Part shown: one piece after another, positions 1 to 7,236 of the stretch | How the letters are laid out: every line of letters begins with the position of its first letter | Position numbering within the stretch: position 1 is the stretch's first letter | NCBI GenBank assembly: GCA_001303695.1 | Contig: LJUC01000009.1 | Coordinates: 1-32,524, forward strand | Reading direction: 5' to 3' | Origin: Phycisphaerae bacterium SM23_30 | GTDB taxonomy: Bacteria > Planctomycetota > Phycisphaerae > Sedimentisphaerales > SM23-30 | DNA: 32,524 bases | The notes under the pieces: model-generated | What the model was told of the DNA's origin: nothing | What the model saw: the letters and a program-made list of their open reading frames with translations, nothing else | Database searches by the model: none | Position numbers and translations under genes: made by a program

Positions 1-593
1 CAGGCCTCCACTTCACGTACCTCACCAATAGCGCTATCTTCCAAAAATTCCCGCAGCAGCCGCATAGTCTCAGCTGCCCGACCCTGGTTACCCATCTGTG
101 TCACCACTCCCGCTTCCCTCGCTGCTTCGGTCAGTAACCGCACCTCTTTAACTGTCTTCGCCATCGGCTTTTCCACATAAACATGCTTACCCCGTTTGAT
201 CGCCTCCATCGCCGCTACTGCGTGAGTATGGTCCGGTGTCGCCACCACCACGGCGTCAATATCCTTTTCCATGTCAAGCATTCTCCGAAAATCCTTATAT
301 CGTCTGGCCTCTGGAAAACGCCGAAATGTACCTCCCGCTCGCCTCTCGTCCACGTCACATAACGCCACAATATTCTCATCGCGAAATGCGTTGATATCAC
401 CGCCTCCCTGACCGCCAACTCCAATACCGGCAATGTTGAGCTTCTCGCTCGGCGCCGGATGAGTGGGATCGCCCAGGACAGAACGAGGTACAATTGTTAA
501 TGCTGCCGCAGCTGCTGCTGAACGACTCATAAATTTACGCCGGGTTAATTTCCGATCTTTGTGTTTAATATTTTTTTCTTTAGTCTTCATCAT
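1..593 (-). CDS. Gfo/Idh/MocA family oxidoreductase, Tat-exported (partial, C-terminus beyond window)
   Basis: The reading frame runs leftward from ATG at 593 (a second ATG follows at 590) and is open to the window edge, giving 197 residues. The N-terminus carries a twin-arginine signal (T-R-R-K-F, then an Ala-rich stretch ending near V-L-G). It is followed by a dinucleotide-binding loop (G-I-G-V-G-G-Q-G-G-G) and by the family's E-K-P motif, with the lysine at about residue 142. Family members are NAD(P)-dependent sugar or cyclitol oxidoreductases; Tat-exported versions keep a tightly bound cofactor and are abundant in planctomycetes. An AGGA lies about seven bases before the ATG. It is divergent from the downstream glycosidase gene, so it is not part of the plus-strand operon. 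The substrate cannot be told from this N-terminal part. Confidence 0.92.
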   Translation of the reverse strand, partial: MMKTKEKNIKHKDRKLTRRKFMSRSAAAAAALTIVPRSVLGDPTHPAPSEKLNIAGIGVGGQGGGDINAFRDENIVALCDVDERRAGGTFRRFPEARRYKDFRRMLDMEKDIDAVVVATPDHTHAVAAMEAIKRGKHVYVEKPMAKTVKEVRLLTEAAREAGVVTQMGNQGRAAETMRLLREFLEDSAIGEVREVEA

Positions 594-807
594 TTTTTTC
601 CTATTTTTCAAGAGTAGATATCGATCAACTTTAAAATGTGATTTCCCAAGTTATATTGCTTGGGATTGTCACCATGCTATTTCCTGATCATTTTATTCCA
701 TCCACTTGGATAATACAATACATAGTTTCAAGTAATAGGATATGCATCTTGATAGCAAGAGAAGAGAACAGGTTTCCCATTCGCCGAAAACTCGACTAGC
801 TTAAATG

Positions 808-821
808 TATGCATGTGCATA
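808..821. promoter_or_regulatory. Candidate operator palindrome
   Basis: Perfect 6-bp inverted half-sites TATGCA and TGCATA are separated by TG, midway between two divergent genes. The geometry is compatible with a dimeric regulator, but no regulator gene is in the window and such short palindromes also occur by chance. Confidence 0.25.
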
Positions 822-1011
822 TCGATTATGGGGAGATGTTATCCCGGCAAGGGCCAATGAGTCCATCGTGACATCTGATCTATCCTATTGAAATAAGGGT
901 ATTTACGTAAGTTCTTTGATGACAAGGTGGACAGGTAGAAACACTCAATGCGATTTGACTTGCAAAGGTCTTCGGATTAGACTGTTAAGTTGTATGTGCT
1001 ATCATCCAGGA

Positions 1012-1039
1012 TTCTTGTTGCCCTAAGTGCTTATATAAT
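1012..1039 (+). promoter_or_regulatory. Candidate sigma-70 promoter for the GH-D-like gene
   Basis: A perfect -10 hexamer TATAAT lies at 1034-1039. The best -35 at usable spacing is weak: TTCTTG at 1012-1017 with a 16-base spacer. The start codon is 73 bases past the -10. Confidence 0.3.
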
Positions 1040-1111
1040 AAACTGAAGTAGTACGTGTTGCTTCAATATTTTGTGAACAAATTCTTTTAAGGAACCACAA
1101 GGAGAATAACC

Positions 1112-3631
1112 ATGGCTTTTGCAAGATTCACATTGATCGCACTCTTCCCACAGACGATTCGCCCTGGTGCTGTGATGATGCTCGTTACAGTGTGCTTGGG
1201 ATTAGGAAGACTCGCACCAGGAGCCGAGCAGTATCCCCTGGCCGGTGCCGACGAAACGACGCCGTCGCGCAGTCACTATTTTTCCTGGATCAACAATACC
1301 AATGAGGGCTCAACCGAGGCCCAAACGCTGGCGAATCTTGATTTCTTTAAGTGGCTCCATGATAACTATGGCATGGAATTGGATATCTATGCGTTCGACG
1401 CCGGTACTATCGATGCACCGAGTTACTACGGTAGTATCTACTCAGAGCGATTCAAAGAGCACTACCCAAATGGCTTGGATCCTATCTACGAAAAAGCCAA
1501 GTCTTTCGGCTGTCGTCTTGGCGTGTGGCTCGGCCCGGATGGCTTTGGTGATACACCAGAAGAAGAGAAGGCCCGGACCGACATGTTGGTCAAGTTGTGC
1601 CGGGACTATGACTTTCACCTTTTTAAGGTTGATGCTGTCTGCGGGCAGTTGCGCACAGAAAAACAGGATGCCTTTATTCGTATGCTTCAGCGGTGTCGAA
1701 CATATTGCCCGGATTTAATCGTACTCAATCATCGCCTGAACCTGGGTCATGGCGTTCCTTACGTCACCACGAGGCTTTGGGGCGGAGAGGCGTATATCGA
1801 TGTATGGCGGTCCAATCAGATGGCGGCCACCCATAACCGCGCGTGCACCATCACGTTGGGAATACCTGTAGACAGAGAGTCGGGAAGACTACGACGATTG
1901 GTCGAGGATCACGGTGTTTGTCTATCCTCATCCCTGGATTACTGGGAGGATGATCTCTATCTTCAGGCCTTCTCTCGAAACTTGATTCTGGCGCCGGAAT
2001 TGTATGGGAGCCCCTGGTTTTTGCGTGACGATGAGTTCCCTAAACTTGCTCGCATCTACAACCTCTGCCGCCGCTATCGTGACATCGCGGTTAACGGCAT
2101 ACTCTTACCGTCAGAAGCTTTTGGACCCAATGCCGTATCGCGGGGCGACGACAAGACGAGAATCGTGGTGCTCCGTAATCCAAACTGGGAACCCGTTACC
2201 TATTCAATACCGCTCAATGAGACAATCAGACTGCACGGTGAAGGCTCAATCCACGTACGCCGTTTGCATGTCTCTGAGGAAATCCTTGGATCCTTCCAGA
2301 AGGGGGAAAGTGTCAATGTAGAGGTGCTGCCGTTTCGCGCGTGTTTGATAATTGCTTCCATTGAACCTTTTAAGGAACTGGGTGTGGAGGGCTGTTCGTA
2401 TGAGGTCGTACGTGACGTTCCAGGTAAGCCCGCGGTGCTTAAACTTATGGGCATGCCTGGTACAACGGCTTCTGTAACCCTTCCCGGGCAACCGCGTGCG
2501 TTTACCCGGGCCACACTCGACGGGCAGTCTGCAGCTAATCTACTGAAGGGCAGCAGCATGAACATTTCGTTTCCGGGAAAGAAGTTAGCTCGGCCATGGC
2601 ATCGCAAGCTGAGCAGCCTTGCCCCATTGACAGTACCCAACGACGCTGAAGCGCTGTACGAGGCAACGTGTTTTGCCGCCGATAACAATGCACTGGAGAT
2701 TCGGTCTAAGTTCCGATCCGGGCCCACGGCCATTCCACAAGTCAAAAAGGCCCGCGATGCCTTCTTCAACCAGAAACTGCTCGTCGAGCGCGGCGTTTGG
2801 GATCGCTACCTATTCGACGGCGACCTGGAGACATTTTTCCGCTTGCGTACCGGGGCAATATGGGGTGGCGCTTTGCGCCTGGATCTGGGAGAATTAACCA
2901 AGCTTGACACAATTATCCTACGACGCGTCGATGACAGCTTTAAACCGATCGAAGCCCATGTTTCCGCAGACCTGCTCAACTGGCGTGTGGTTAGTGTGAA
3001 AAACGAGGCCGAATCAACGCCTACAGCAACCGTGCTGCAGCGAAGCTATACAGTCAATAAGGAGTGGACGGATATCACAGTGAACAAGCTGTTAATCGAT
3101 CTTACCGAGATTGGGCCTATCAGGTACATTCGCATCCCTGGACAAGCTGCGAACATAGCCGAGGTCATCGGCCTTCGTCAGGGCAAAAAGATTGAGCGAG
3201 CAAAGTGGCGGGCCTCAAACGTGTTCGCAGCCTATCCCAAGGCGCCGGCACAGCGTGCCTGGTCTGGGCAGTTCATGTTGGACGAGGCGGCAAAAGGTTC
3301 ATATCTGGTCGTTGCGTGCATCGGACCTCACGGGCGCGACGGAGCCTATGCGGCTCTGCGCGTCGAAGGCCGTCCTGTCGGAGCACCACGGCGTGCTGTT
3401 TCGTATCCGGCCAATCCTTGGGAATATGGCAATAATAGAGCACAAGCTGGATTGAGCTATTTCTACCCGGTGACTGACGAAATGATCGGCAAGGAGATCG
3501 AAGCTGTTGTGATGCAGTTCGAATCGGAGGACACGCGGCGTAAGGTCGAGTTGGGACAATTGAAGCCGGAAGTGTGGATCACAGCCTATCCTGTCCCATA
3601 TGAGTCCAGGATACTTGTCCTGGAAGAGTGA
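1112..3631 (+). CDS. Secreted clan GH-D-like (alpha-galactosidase-like) glycoside hydrolase with C-terminal discoidin-like region
   Basis: The 839-residue product starts at an ATG preceded by AAGGAG (1099-1104). A hydrophobic stretch at about residues 20-34 ending in A-P-G-A looks like an export signal with an unusually long N-region. Residues about 55-330 read as a TIM barrel of the alpha-galactosidase/GH-D type. Repeating strand motifs such as L-D-I-Y-A-F-D and L-G-V-W-L-G-P-D lead to F-K-V-D, whose Asp174 sits where the K-x-D nucleophile of GH27/GH36 enzymes lies. A beta-rich domain follows. Residues about 563-690 look like an F5/8 type C (discoidin) domain, recognised from the D-G-D-L-E-T-F-F start and the W-R-V-V and R-Y-I-R-I-P strands. 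I could not assign the acid/base residue, so the substrate is open. A 141-base gap with its own candidate promoter separates it from the next gene, so it may be a single transcription unit. Confidence 0.75.
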   Translation: MAFARFTLIALFPQTIRPGAVMMLVTVCLGLGRLAPGAEQYPLAGADETTPSRSHYFSWINNTNEGSTEAQTLANLDFFKWLHDNYGMELDIYAFDAGTIDAPSYYGSIYSERFKEHYPNGLDPIYEKAKSFGCRLGVWLGPDGFGDTPEEEKARTDMLVKLCRDYDFHLFKVDAVCGQLRTEKQDAFIRMLQRCRTYCPDLIVLNHRLNLGHGVPYVTTRLWGGEAYIDVWRSNQMAATHNRACTITLGIPVDRESGRLRRLVEDHGVCLSSSLDYWEDDLYLQAFSRNLILAPELYGSPWFLRDDEFPKLARIYNLCRRYRDIAVNGILLPSEAFGPNAVSRGDDKTRIVVLRNPNWEPVTYSIPLNETIRLHGEGSIHVRRLHVSEEILGSFQKGESVNVEVLPFRACLIIASIEPFKELGVEGCSYEVVRDVPGKPAVLKLMGMPGTTASVTLPGQPRAFTRATLDGQSAANLLKGSSMNISFPGKKLARPWHRKLSSLAPLTVPNDAEALYEATCFAADNNALEIRSKFRSGPTAIPQVKKARDAFFNQKLLVERGVWDRYLFDGDLETFFRLRTGAIWGGALRLDLGELTKLDTIILRRVDDSFKPIEAHVSADLLNWRVVSVKNEAESTPTATVLQRSYTVNKEWTDITVNKLLIDLTEIGPIRYIRIPGQAANIAEVIGLRQGKKIERAKWRASNVFAAYPKAPAQRAWSGQFMLDEAAKGSYLVVACIGPHGRDGAYAALRVEGRPVGAPRRAVSYPANPWEYGNNRAQAGLSYFYPVTDEMIGKEIEAVVMQFESEDTRRKVELGQLKPEVWITAYPVPYESRILVLEE

Positions 3632-3706
3632 ACCTGGTGGACTTTCTACGCTTTACCGGAGTGATGACGGGTCAGCAGCGAATTGTAATCAATACTCTGC
3701 TTTCCG

Positions 3707-3735
3707 TTGCAATTTCAAATTAGATGTGTTATTCT
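3707..3735 (+). promoter_or_regulatory. Candidate sigma-70 promoter of the 3773-23943 operon
   Basis: TTGCAA (3707-3712) and TATTCT (3730-3735) are separated by exactly 17 bases, and each matches consensus at four of six positions. The implied transcript start, near 3742, is about 30 bases before the ATG at 3773, leaving room for the GGAG ribosome site. A promoter here would rule out the longer reading from TTG 3707. Confidence 0.4.
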
Positions 3736-3759
3736 CATCGTGCCGAAAAGCCAAATGAT

Positions 3760-3763
3760 GGAG
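3760..3763 (+). promoter_or_regulatory. Ribosome binding site fixing the sulfatase start at 3773
   Basis: GGAG sits nine bases before ATG 3773. The in-frame alternatives are TTG 3707 and ATG 3755/3758, which have no comparable site and would put a non-signal extension in front of the Tat motif. Confidence 0.6.
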
Positions 3764-3772
3764 AATCCAGTT

Positions 3773-5590
3773 ATGAGCGCATCCAAGAAAACCCGTCGAG
3801 ATTTTATCAAATCGGTAGGTGTGGGCACGGCCTCGTTGGTTTTTTCCGGTTGTGCAACCAGATCCCTAACTTCAGGGCACGAAAAGGCGGCCAAGCAGCC
3901 CAATGTTATATTGGTACTGACTGACGATCAGGGATACGGCGATTTGGCCTGTCATGGCAATCAGCAAATCAAAACTCCATATCTGGACGAATTATACACT
4001 CAAAGTGTGCGTCTGACTGATTTTCATGTCGATCCCTGCTGTTCGCCTACCCGTGCGGCTTTGTTGACGGGGCGTTATTCCACACGGGTTGGCGTATGGC
4101 ATACTATTGGAGGGCGTTCGCTGTTGCGTCAGCAAGAGGTAACAATGGCTGATGTCTTTAAGGCCGGGGGATATCGCACGGGAATTTTCGGCAAATGGCA
4201 CTTGGGAGACAACTACCCGTTTCGGCCTCAGGACCGCGGTTTCCAGGAAACTCTGGTACATGGCGGCGGCGGCGGCGGCAACGCCCCCGATTACTGGGGC
4301 AATGACTATTTTGACGACACCTATTACTATAACGGCAAACCCAAGAGATATTCAGGATATTGTACTGATGTTTTTTTTGACGGCGCCATGAGTTTTATTG
4401 AAAGCAATAAGGATCAGCCTTTTTTTTGTTATCTCGCCACTAATACGCCTCACTTTCCTTTAAATGTGCCTAGTAAATATAGCCAACCGTACCTGGAGGC
4501 AGACTTACCTGAGAACCGCGCCCGCTTATATGGCATGATTACTAATATCGATGATAATATTTCCCGTCTTCGTGATAAGTTGAGAGAACTGGAGCTGGAG
4601 GATGATACGATACTTATTTTTATGACCGACAACGGCGGCGAAATGGGGCGGCAATTTAATAACAGCTTTAATGCCGGTATGCGAGGCCGTAAAATTAGTG
4701 TTTACGAAGGAGGGCACCGGGTACCCTGTTTCATACGTTGGCCCAAAGGTGAACTACAGGGGGGAAGGGATGTTGATAAGCTCACCACGCATATGGATAT
4801 ACTTCCTACGCTGATTGAGATGTGTAATCTTCCTGAATCCCGAGGGATTCATTTCGACGGCACCAGTTTGGCCGCCCTGCTGTTAAGTCGTTCAACCAGT
4901 TGGCCTGATCGCACTTGTTTTGTACACAATCAACGGATTGATAATCCGCGTAAATGGAAGGATTACGCCGTACTGACCGAGCGGTGGAGGATGGTCGGCA
5001 AGGAATTATATGATATCAGAAATGATCCCGGCCAAAAAACCGACCGGGCCGGCGAGTATCCAGGGGTGGTTGAAAAATTGATCCAAGCCTATGAAGAATG
5101 GTGGGAGGATATATCCGAACAATTTCATGAATACTGTGATATCATTATTGGCTCTGACCGTGAAAATCCGGTATGCCTTACTCAGCATGATCTTCATGGC
5201 TCAGGTGCTAGCTGGTCCCAGCTGCAAGTAATGCGAGGCGCGGTCGGTAAAGGATTTTGGGCGGTGGAAATCGAACGGGACGGCAGGTATGAATTTGCCT
5301 TCCGCCGATGGCCGACAGAGGTGAACCTGCCTATAACCAGTGCTGCTATCCCGGTTAAAAGCCATCCGGATGTTCAAAGCTTCTTTCCCTCGGGCAAAGC
5401 CATTGAAGCAAGTGAAGCTCGACTCATAATATCTGATGTTGACATCAGCCAGCCAATACCCCCCGATGCCGTCGCTGTTTCCTTTCAGGTTCCTCTGCGG
5501 GCAGGCAAGACACACCTGCAGGCTTTGTTTACCAATGACATGGGTGAATCCCGGGTAGCGTATTATGTGTATGTGAAACGGTTGTCATAG
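3773..5590 (+). CDS. S1 family sulfatase, Tat lipoprotein, with C-terminal extension
   Basis: The 605-residue product begins with a Tat lipoprotein signal: T-R-R-D-F-I-K at 7-13 and a lipobox cysteine at 27 (F-S-G-C). The type I sulfatase core follows. It has the metal-binding T-D-D-Q-G-Y-G-D, the signature C-S-P-T-R-A-A-L-L-T-G-R with Cys90 as the formylglycine precursor, G-K-W-H-L-G, and a second metal site T-D-N-G-G. These enzymes hydrolyse sulfate esters on sugars. Tat export of a folded protein fits maturation of Cys90 in the cytoplasm. From about residue 455 a roughly 150-residue beta-rich extension (R-R-W-P-T-E motif) goes beyond the usual core and may shape the substrate site. The stop is TAG. 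It is the first gene of the likely operon, 58 bases before a second sulfatase. The sulfatase subfamily and sulfate position are not assignable by eye. Confidence 0.94.
   Translation: MSASKKTRRDFIKSVGVGTASLVFSGCATRSLTSGHEKAAKQPNVILVLTDDQGYGDLACHGNQQIKTPYLDELYTQSVRLTDFHVDPCCSPTRAALLTGRYSTRVGVWHTIGGRSLLRQQEVTMADVFKAGGYRTGIFGKWHLGDNYPFRPQDRGFQETLVHGGGGGGNAPDYWGNDYFDDTYYYNGKPKRYSGYCTDVFFDGAMSFIESNKDQPFFCYLATNTPHFPLNVPSKYSQPYLEADLPENRARLYGMITNIDDNISRLRDKLRELELEDDTILIFMTDNGGEMGRQFNNSFNAGMRGRKISVYEGGHRVPCFIRWPKGELQGGRDVDKLTTHMDILPTLIEMCNLPESRGIHFDGTSLAALLLSRSTSWPDRTCFVHNQRIDNPRKWKDYAVLTERWRMVGKELYDIRNDPGQKTDRAGEYPGVVEKLIQAYEEWWEDISEQFHEYCDIIIGSDRENPVCLTQHDLHGSGASWSQLQVMRGAVGKGFWAVEIERDGRYEFAFRRWPTEVNLPITSAAIPVKSHPDVQSFFPSGKAIEASEARLIISDVDISQPIPPDAVAVSFQVPLRAGKTHLQALFTNDMGESRVAYYVYVKRLS
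4262..4279 (+). repeat. (GGC)6 codon repeat encoding a glycine run
   Basis: Six perfect GGC units encode part of a Gly run inside the first sulfatase, just before N-A-P-D-Y-W-G. It is in frame, so copy-number change would alter loop length without a frameshift. Confidence 0.7.
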
Positions 5591-5648
5591 GATTTATGTT
5601 GGCGTAGTTCATATAAATATGCCACTCCAAAAAAGCAGGTAAAATTTT

Positions 5649-7172
5649 ATGGAAAAGCCGAGTTCGCGACGTGATTTTTTGCATTTTTTGGCTTGGGGTG
5701 CGACGTCACTGGCATTGCCGGGATGTATCAAGACCATCACCCGGCCCGGGGTCAAAAAACCACCCAATTTCATCATCTTTTTGGCGGATGATCTCGGTTA
5801 CGGTGATCTGGGGTGCTATGGCAATCCCATAATCCAAACATCAAATCTGGATAATTTCTCCCGCGAAGGAATGCGTTTCACGGATTGTCACGCCGCCGGC
5901 ACCGTTTGCTCACCCTCCCGGGCCTCATTACTAACTGGTCGCACTCCCTTTAGAATCGGTTTTTACCAGATTCTGGGCCGTGGTGATATTCATCTGCGTC
6001 GCGAGGAAATCACCATTGCGTCACTGCTGAAAAATCAGGGCTATACCACCTGTTTCGTCGGCAAATGGCACCTGACGAATATTAATAACCCAAAGCTGGG
6101 CCAGCCTAATCCCGCCGATCATGGCTTTGATCACTGGTTCGCCACTCAGGTTAATGCTTTCGATGGGCCGCAAAATCCCGAAAAATTCATCCGCAACGGC
6201 CAAGATGTCGGACCCGTAGAAGGTTGGTATTGCGACGTCATTGTCCGTGAAGCTCTGGATTGGCTTAAGAACCGTCCCGATATAGATAAACCGTTTTTTT
6301 TGCTGGTGTGCTCCCATGAGCCACATACTCCCATCCAGCCGCCCGAAAAGTACGCTCAAATGTATGACAACGAAAAGGTCAATCGCCTTGAAAATACCAT
6401 TGCCTACGGCCAGATTCAACGCTCAGAACGTAATATTTCCGATCAGAAAAAATATTATTACGGTACAGTAACCCAATTGGACCAAGCCTTCGGACATATG
6501 ATAAATTCCATCGACCAGATGGGCTATAAAGACAACACCCTGGTCTTCTTTACCAGTGACAATGGACCAGAAACACCGGTTACACTTGAAGAATCGGGAG
6601 GACGGTGGACTGATCCTATCCGTGATCGCTGCTTCGGCACTCCCGGACCTCTCCGCGGCATGAAACGATACTCCTATGAGGGGGGCCACCGTATCCCCGG
6701 TATCGCCCGCTGGCCAGAACATATTAAACCCAATACCACCTGTGATGAATTAATTAATGGCACGGATTTTCTACCCTCTTTGTGCGAATTAGCCGGCGCT
6801 TTTTTGCCCACAGATCGAGTCATTGATGGCGCCAGTTTTGTGCCGGCGTTCACTGGTAAAAAGATCAGTCGAAAAATTTCCGCATGCTGGATGTTCCCAC
6901 TGGAATATTATTATATTCCTCACATGGCCTTACGCAACGGCGATTATGTGATCATTGGATGGTTTAGCCCAAAACAGCGTCAACAATCCCACATGGAGTG
7001 GGTTAAAACCACACGGCTTGAAAAATTTGAACTGTACAACCTCCGTGACAATCTAGCTCAAAACATCGACTTATCTACACAAGAACCTCAGTGCCTACAA
7101 ACTATGACCACCGATATGAAAAGAATCTGGGCCGAAATCCAAGTTGAAGGACCGACTTGGAATTGGAAATAA
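5649..7172 (+). CDS. S1 family sulfatase, Tat lipoprotein
   Basis: This 507-residue protein has a Tat lipoprotein signal (S-R-R-D-F-L at 6-11, lipobox L-P-G-C with Cys26). The formylglycine signature is C-S-P-S-R-A-S-L-L-T-G-R with Cys87 as the modified residue. Metal and substrate motifs include A-D-D-L-G-Y-G-D near residue 50, G-K-W-H-L and T-S-D-N-G-P. It lacks the long C-terminal extension of the preceding sulfatase and matches the usual family size. The pair differ enough in sequence to act on different sulfate positions. A weak GCAGG-type ribosome site precedes the ATG. It lies 58 bases after the first sulfatase and 64 bases before the GH95 gene, consistent with co-transcription. Its action would be at the outer face of the inner membrane or on the outer membrane, depending on lipoprotein sorting. 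Confidence 0.94.
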   Translation: MEKPSSRRDFLHFLAWGATSLALPGCIKTITRPGVKKPPNFIIFLADDLGYGDLGCYGNPIIQTSNLDNFSREGMRFTDCHAAGTVCSPSRASLLTGRTPFRIGFYQILGRGDIHLRREEITIASLLKNQGYTTCFVGKWHLTNINNPKLGQPNPADHGFDHWFATQVNAFDGPQNPEKFIRNGQDVGPVEGWYCDVIVREALDWLKNRPDIDKPFFLLVCSHEPHTPIQPPEKYAQMYDNEKVNRLENTIAYGQIQRSERNISDQKKYYYGTVTQLDQAFGHMINSIDQMGYKDNTLVFFTSDNGPETPVTLEESGGRWTDPIRDRCFGTPGPLRGMKRYSYEGGHRIPGIARWPEHIKPNTTCDELINGTDFLPSLCELAGAFLPTDRVIDGASFVPAFTGKKISRKISACWMFPLEYYYIPHMALRNGDYVIIGWFSPKQRQQSHMEWVKTTRLEKFELYNLRDNLAQNIDLSTQEPQCLQTMTTDMKRIWAEIQVEGPTWNWK

Positions 7173-7236
7173 TTATGCTAAAGGTAGCAGAATATAATAT
7201 TGTCAGTTTTTTATTTTCAGGAGGTATCGAATTGTC

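Larger units (their letters stand above)
594..1111. other. Divergent intergenic region
   Basis: This 518-base AT-rich gap separates the leftward oxidoreductase from the rightward GH-D-like gene and must hold promoters for both. I see no convincing ORF or RNA gene. The two structured signals are a short palindrome at 808-821 and a perfect TATAAT at 1034-1039, listed separately. Confidence 0.6.

Noticed and set aside
3707-3772. Upstream TTG start extending the first sulfatase by 22 residues
   Set aside because: ATG 3773 has a GGAG site at the right distance and begins directly before the Tat motif. The TTG coincides with a plausible -35 element.
5588-5590. Genome-wide reassignment of TAG as an explanation for the GH106 interruption
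   Set aside because: The first sulfatase ends in TAG at a sensible protein end shortly before the next gene, so TAG acts as a normal stop here.
7193-7198. TATAAT upstream of the GH95 gene as an internal promoter
   Set aside because: No acceptable -35 hexamer lies 15-19 bases upstream, and AT-rich spacers produce this hexamer by chance.
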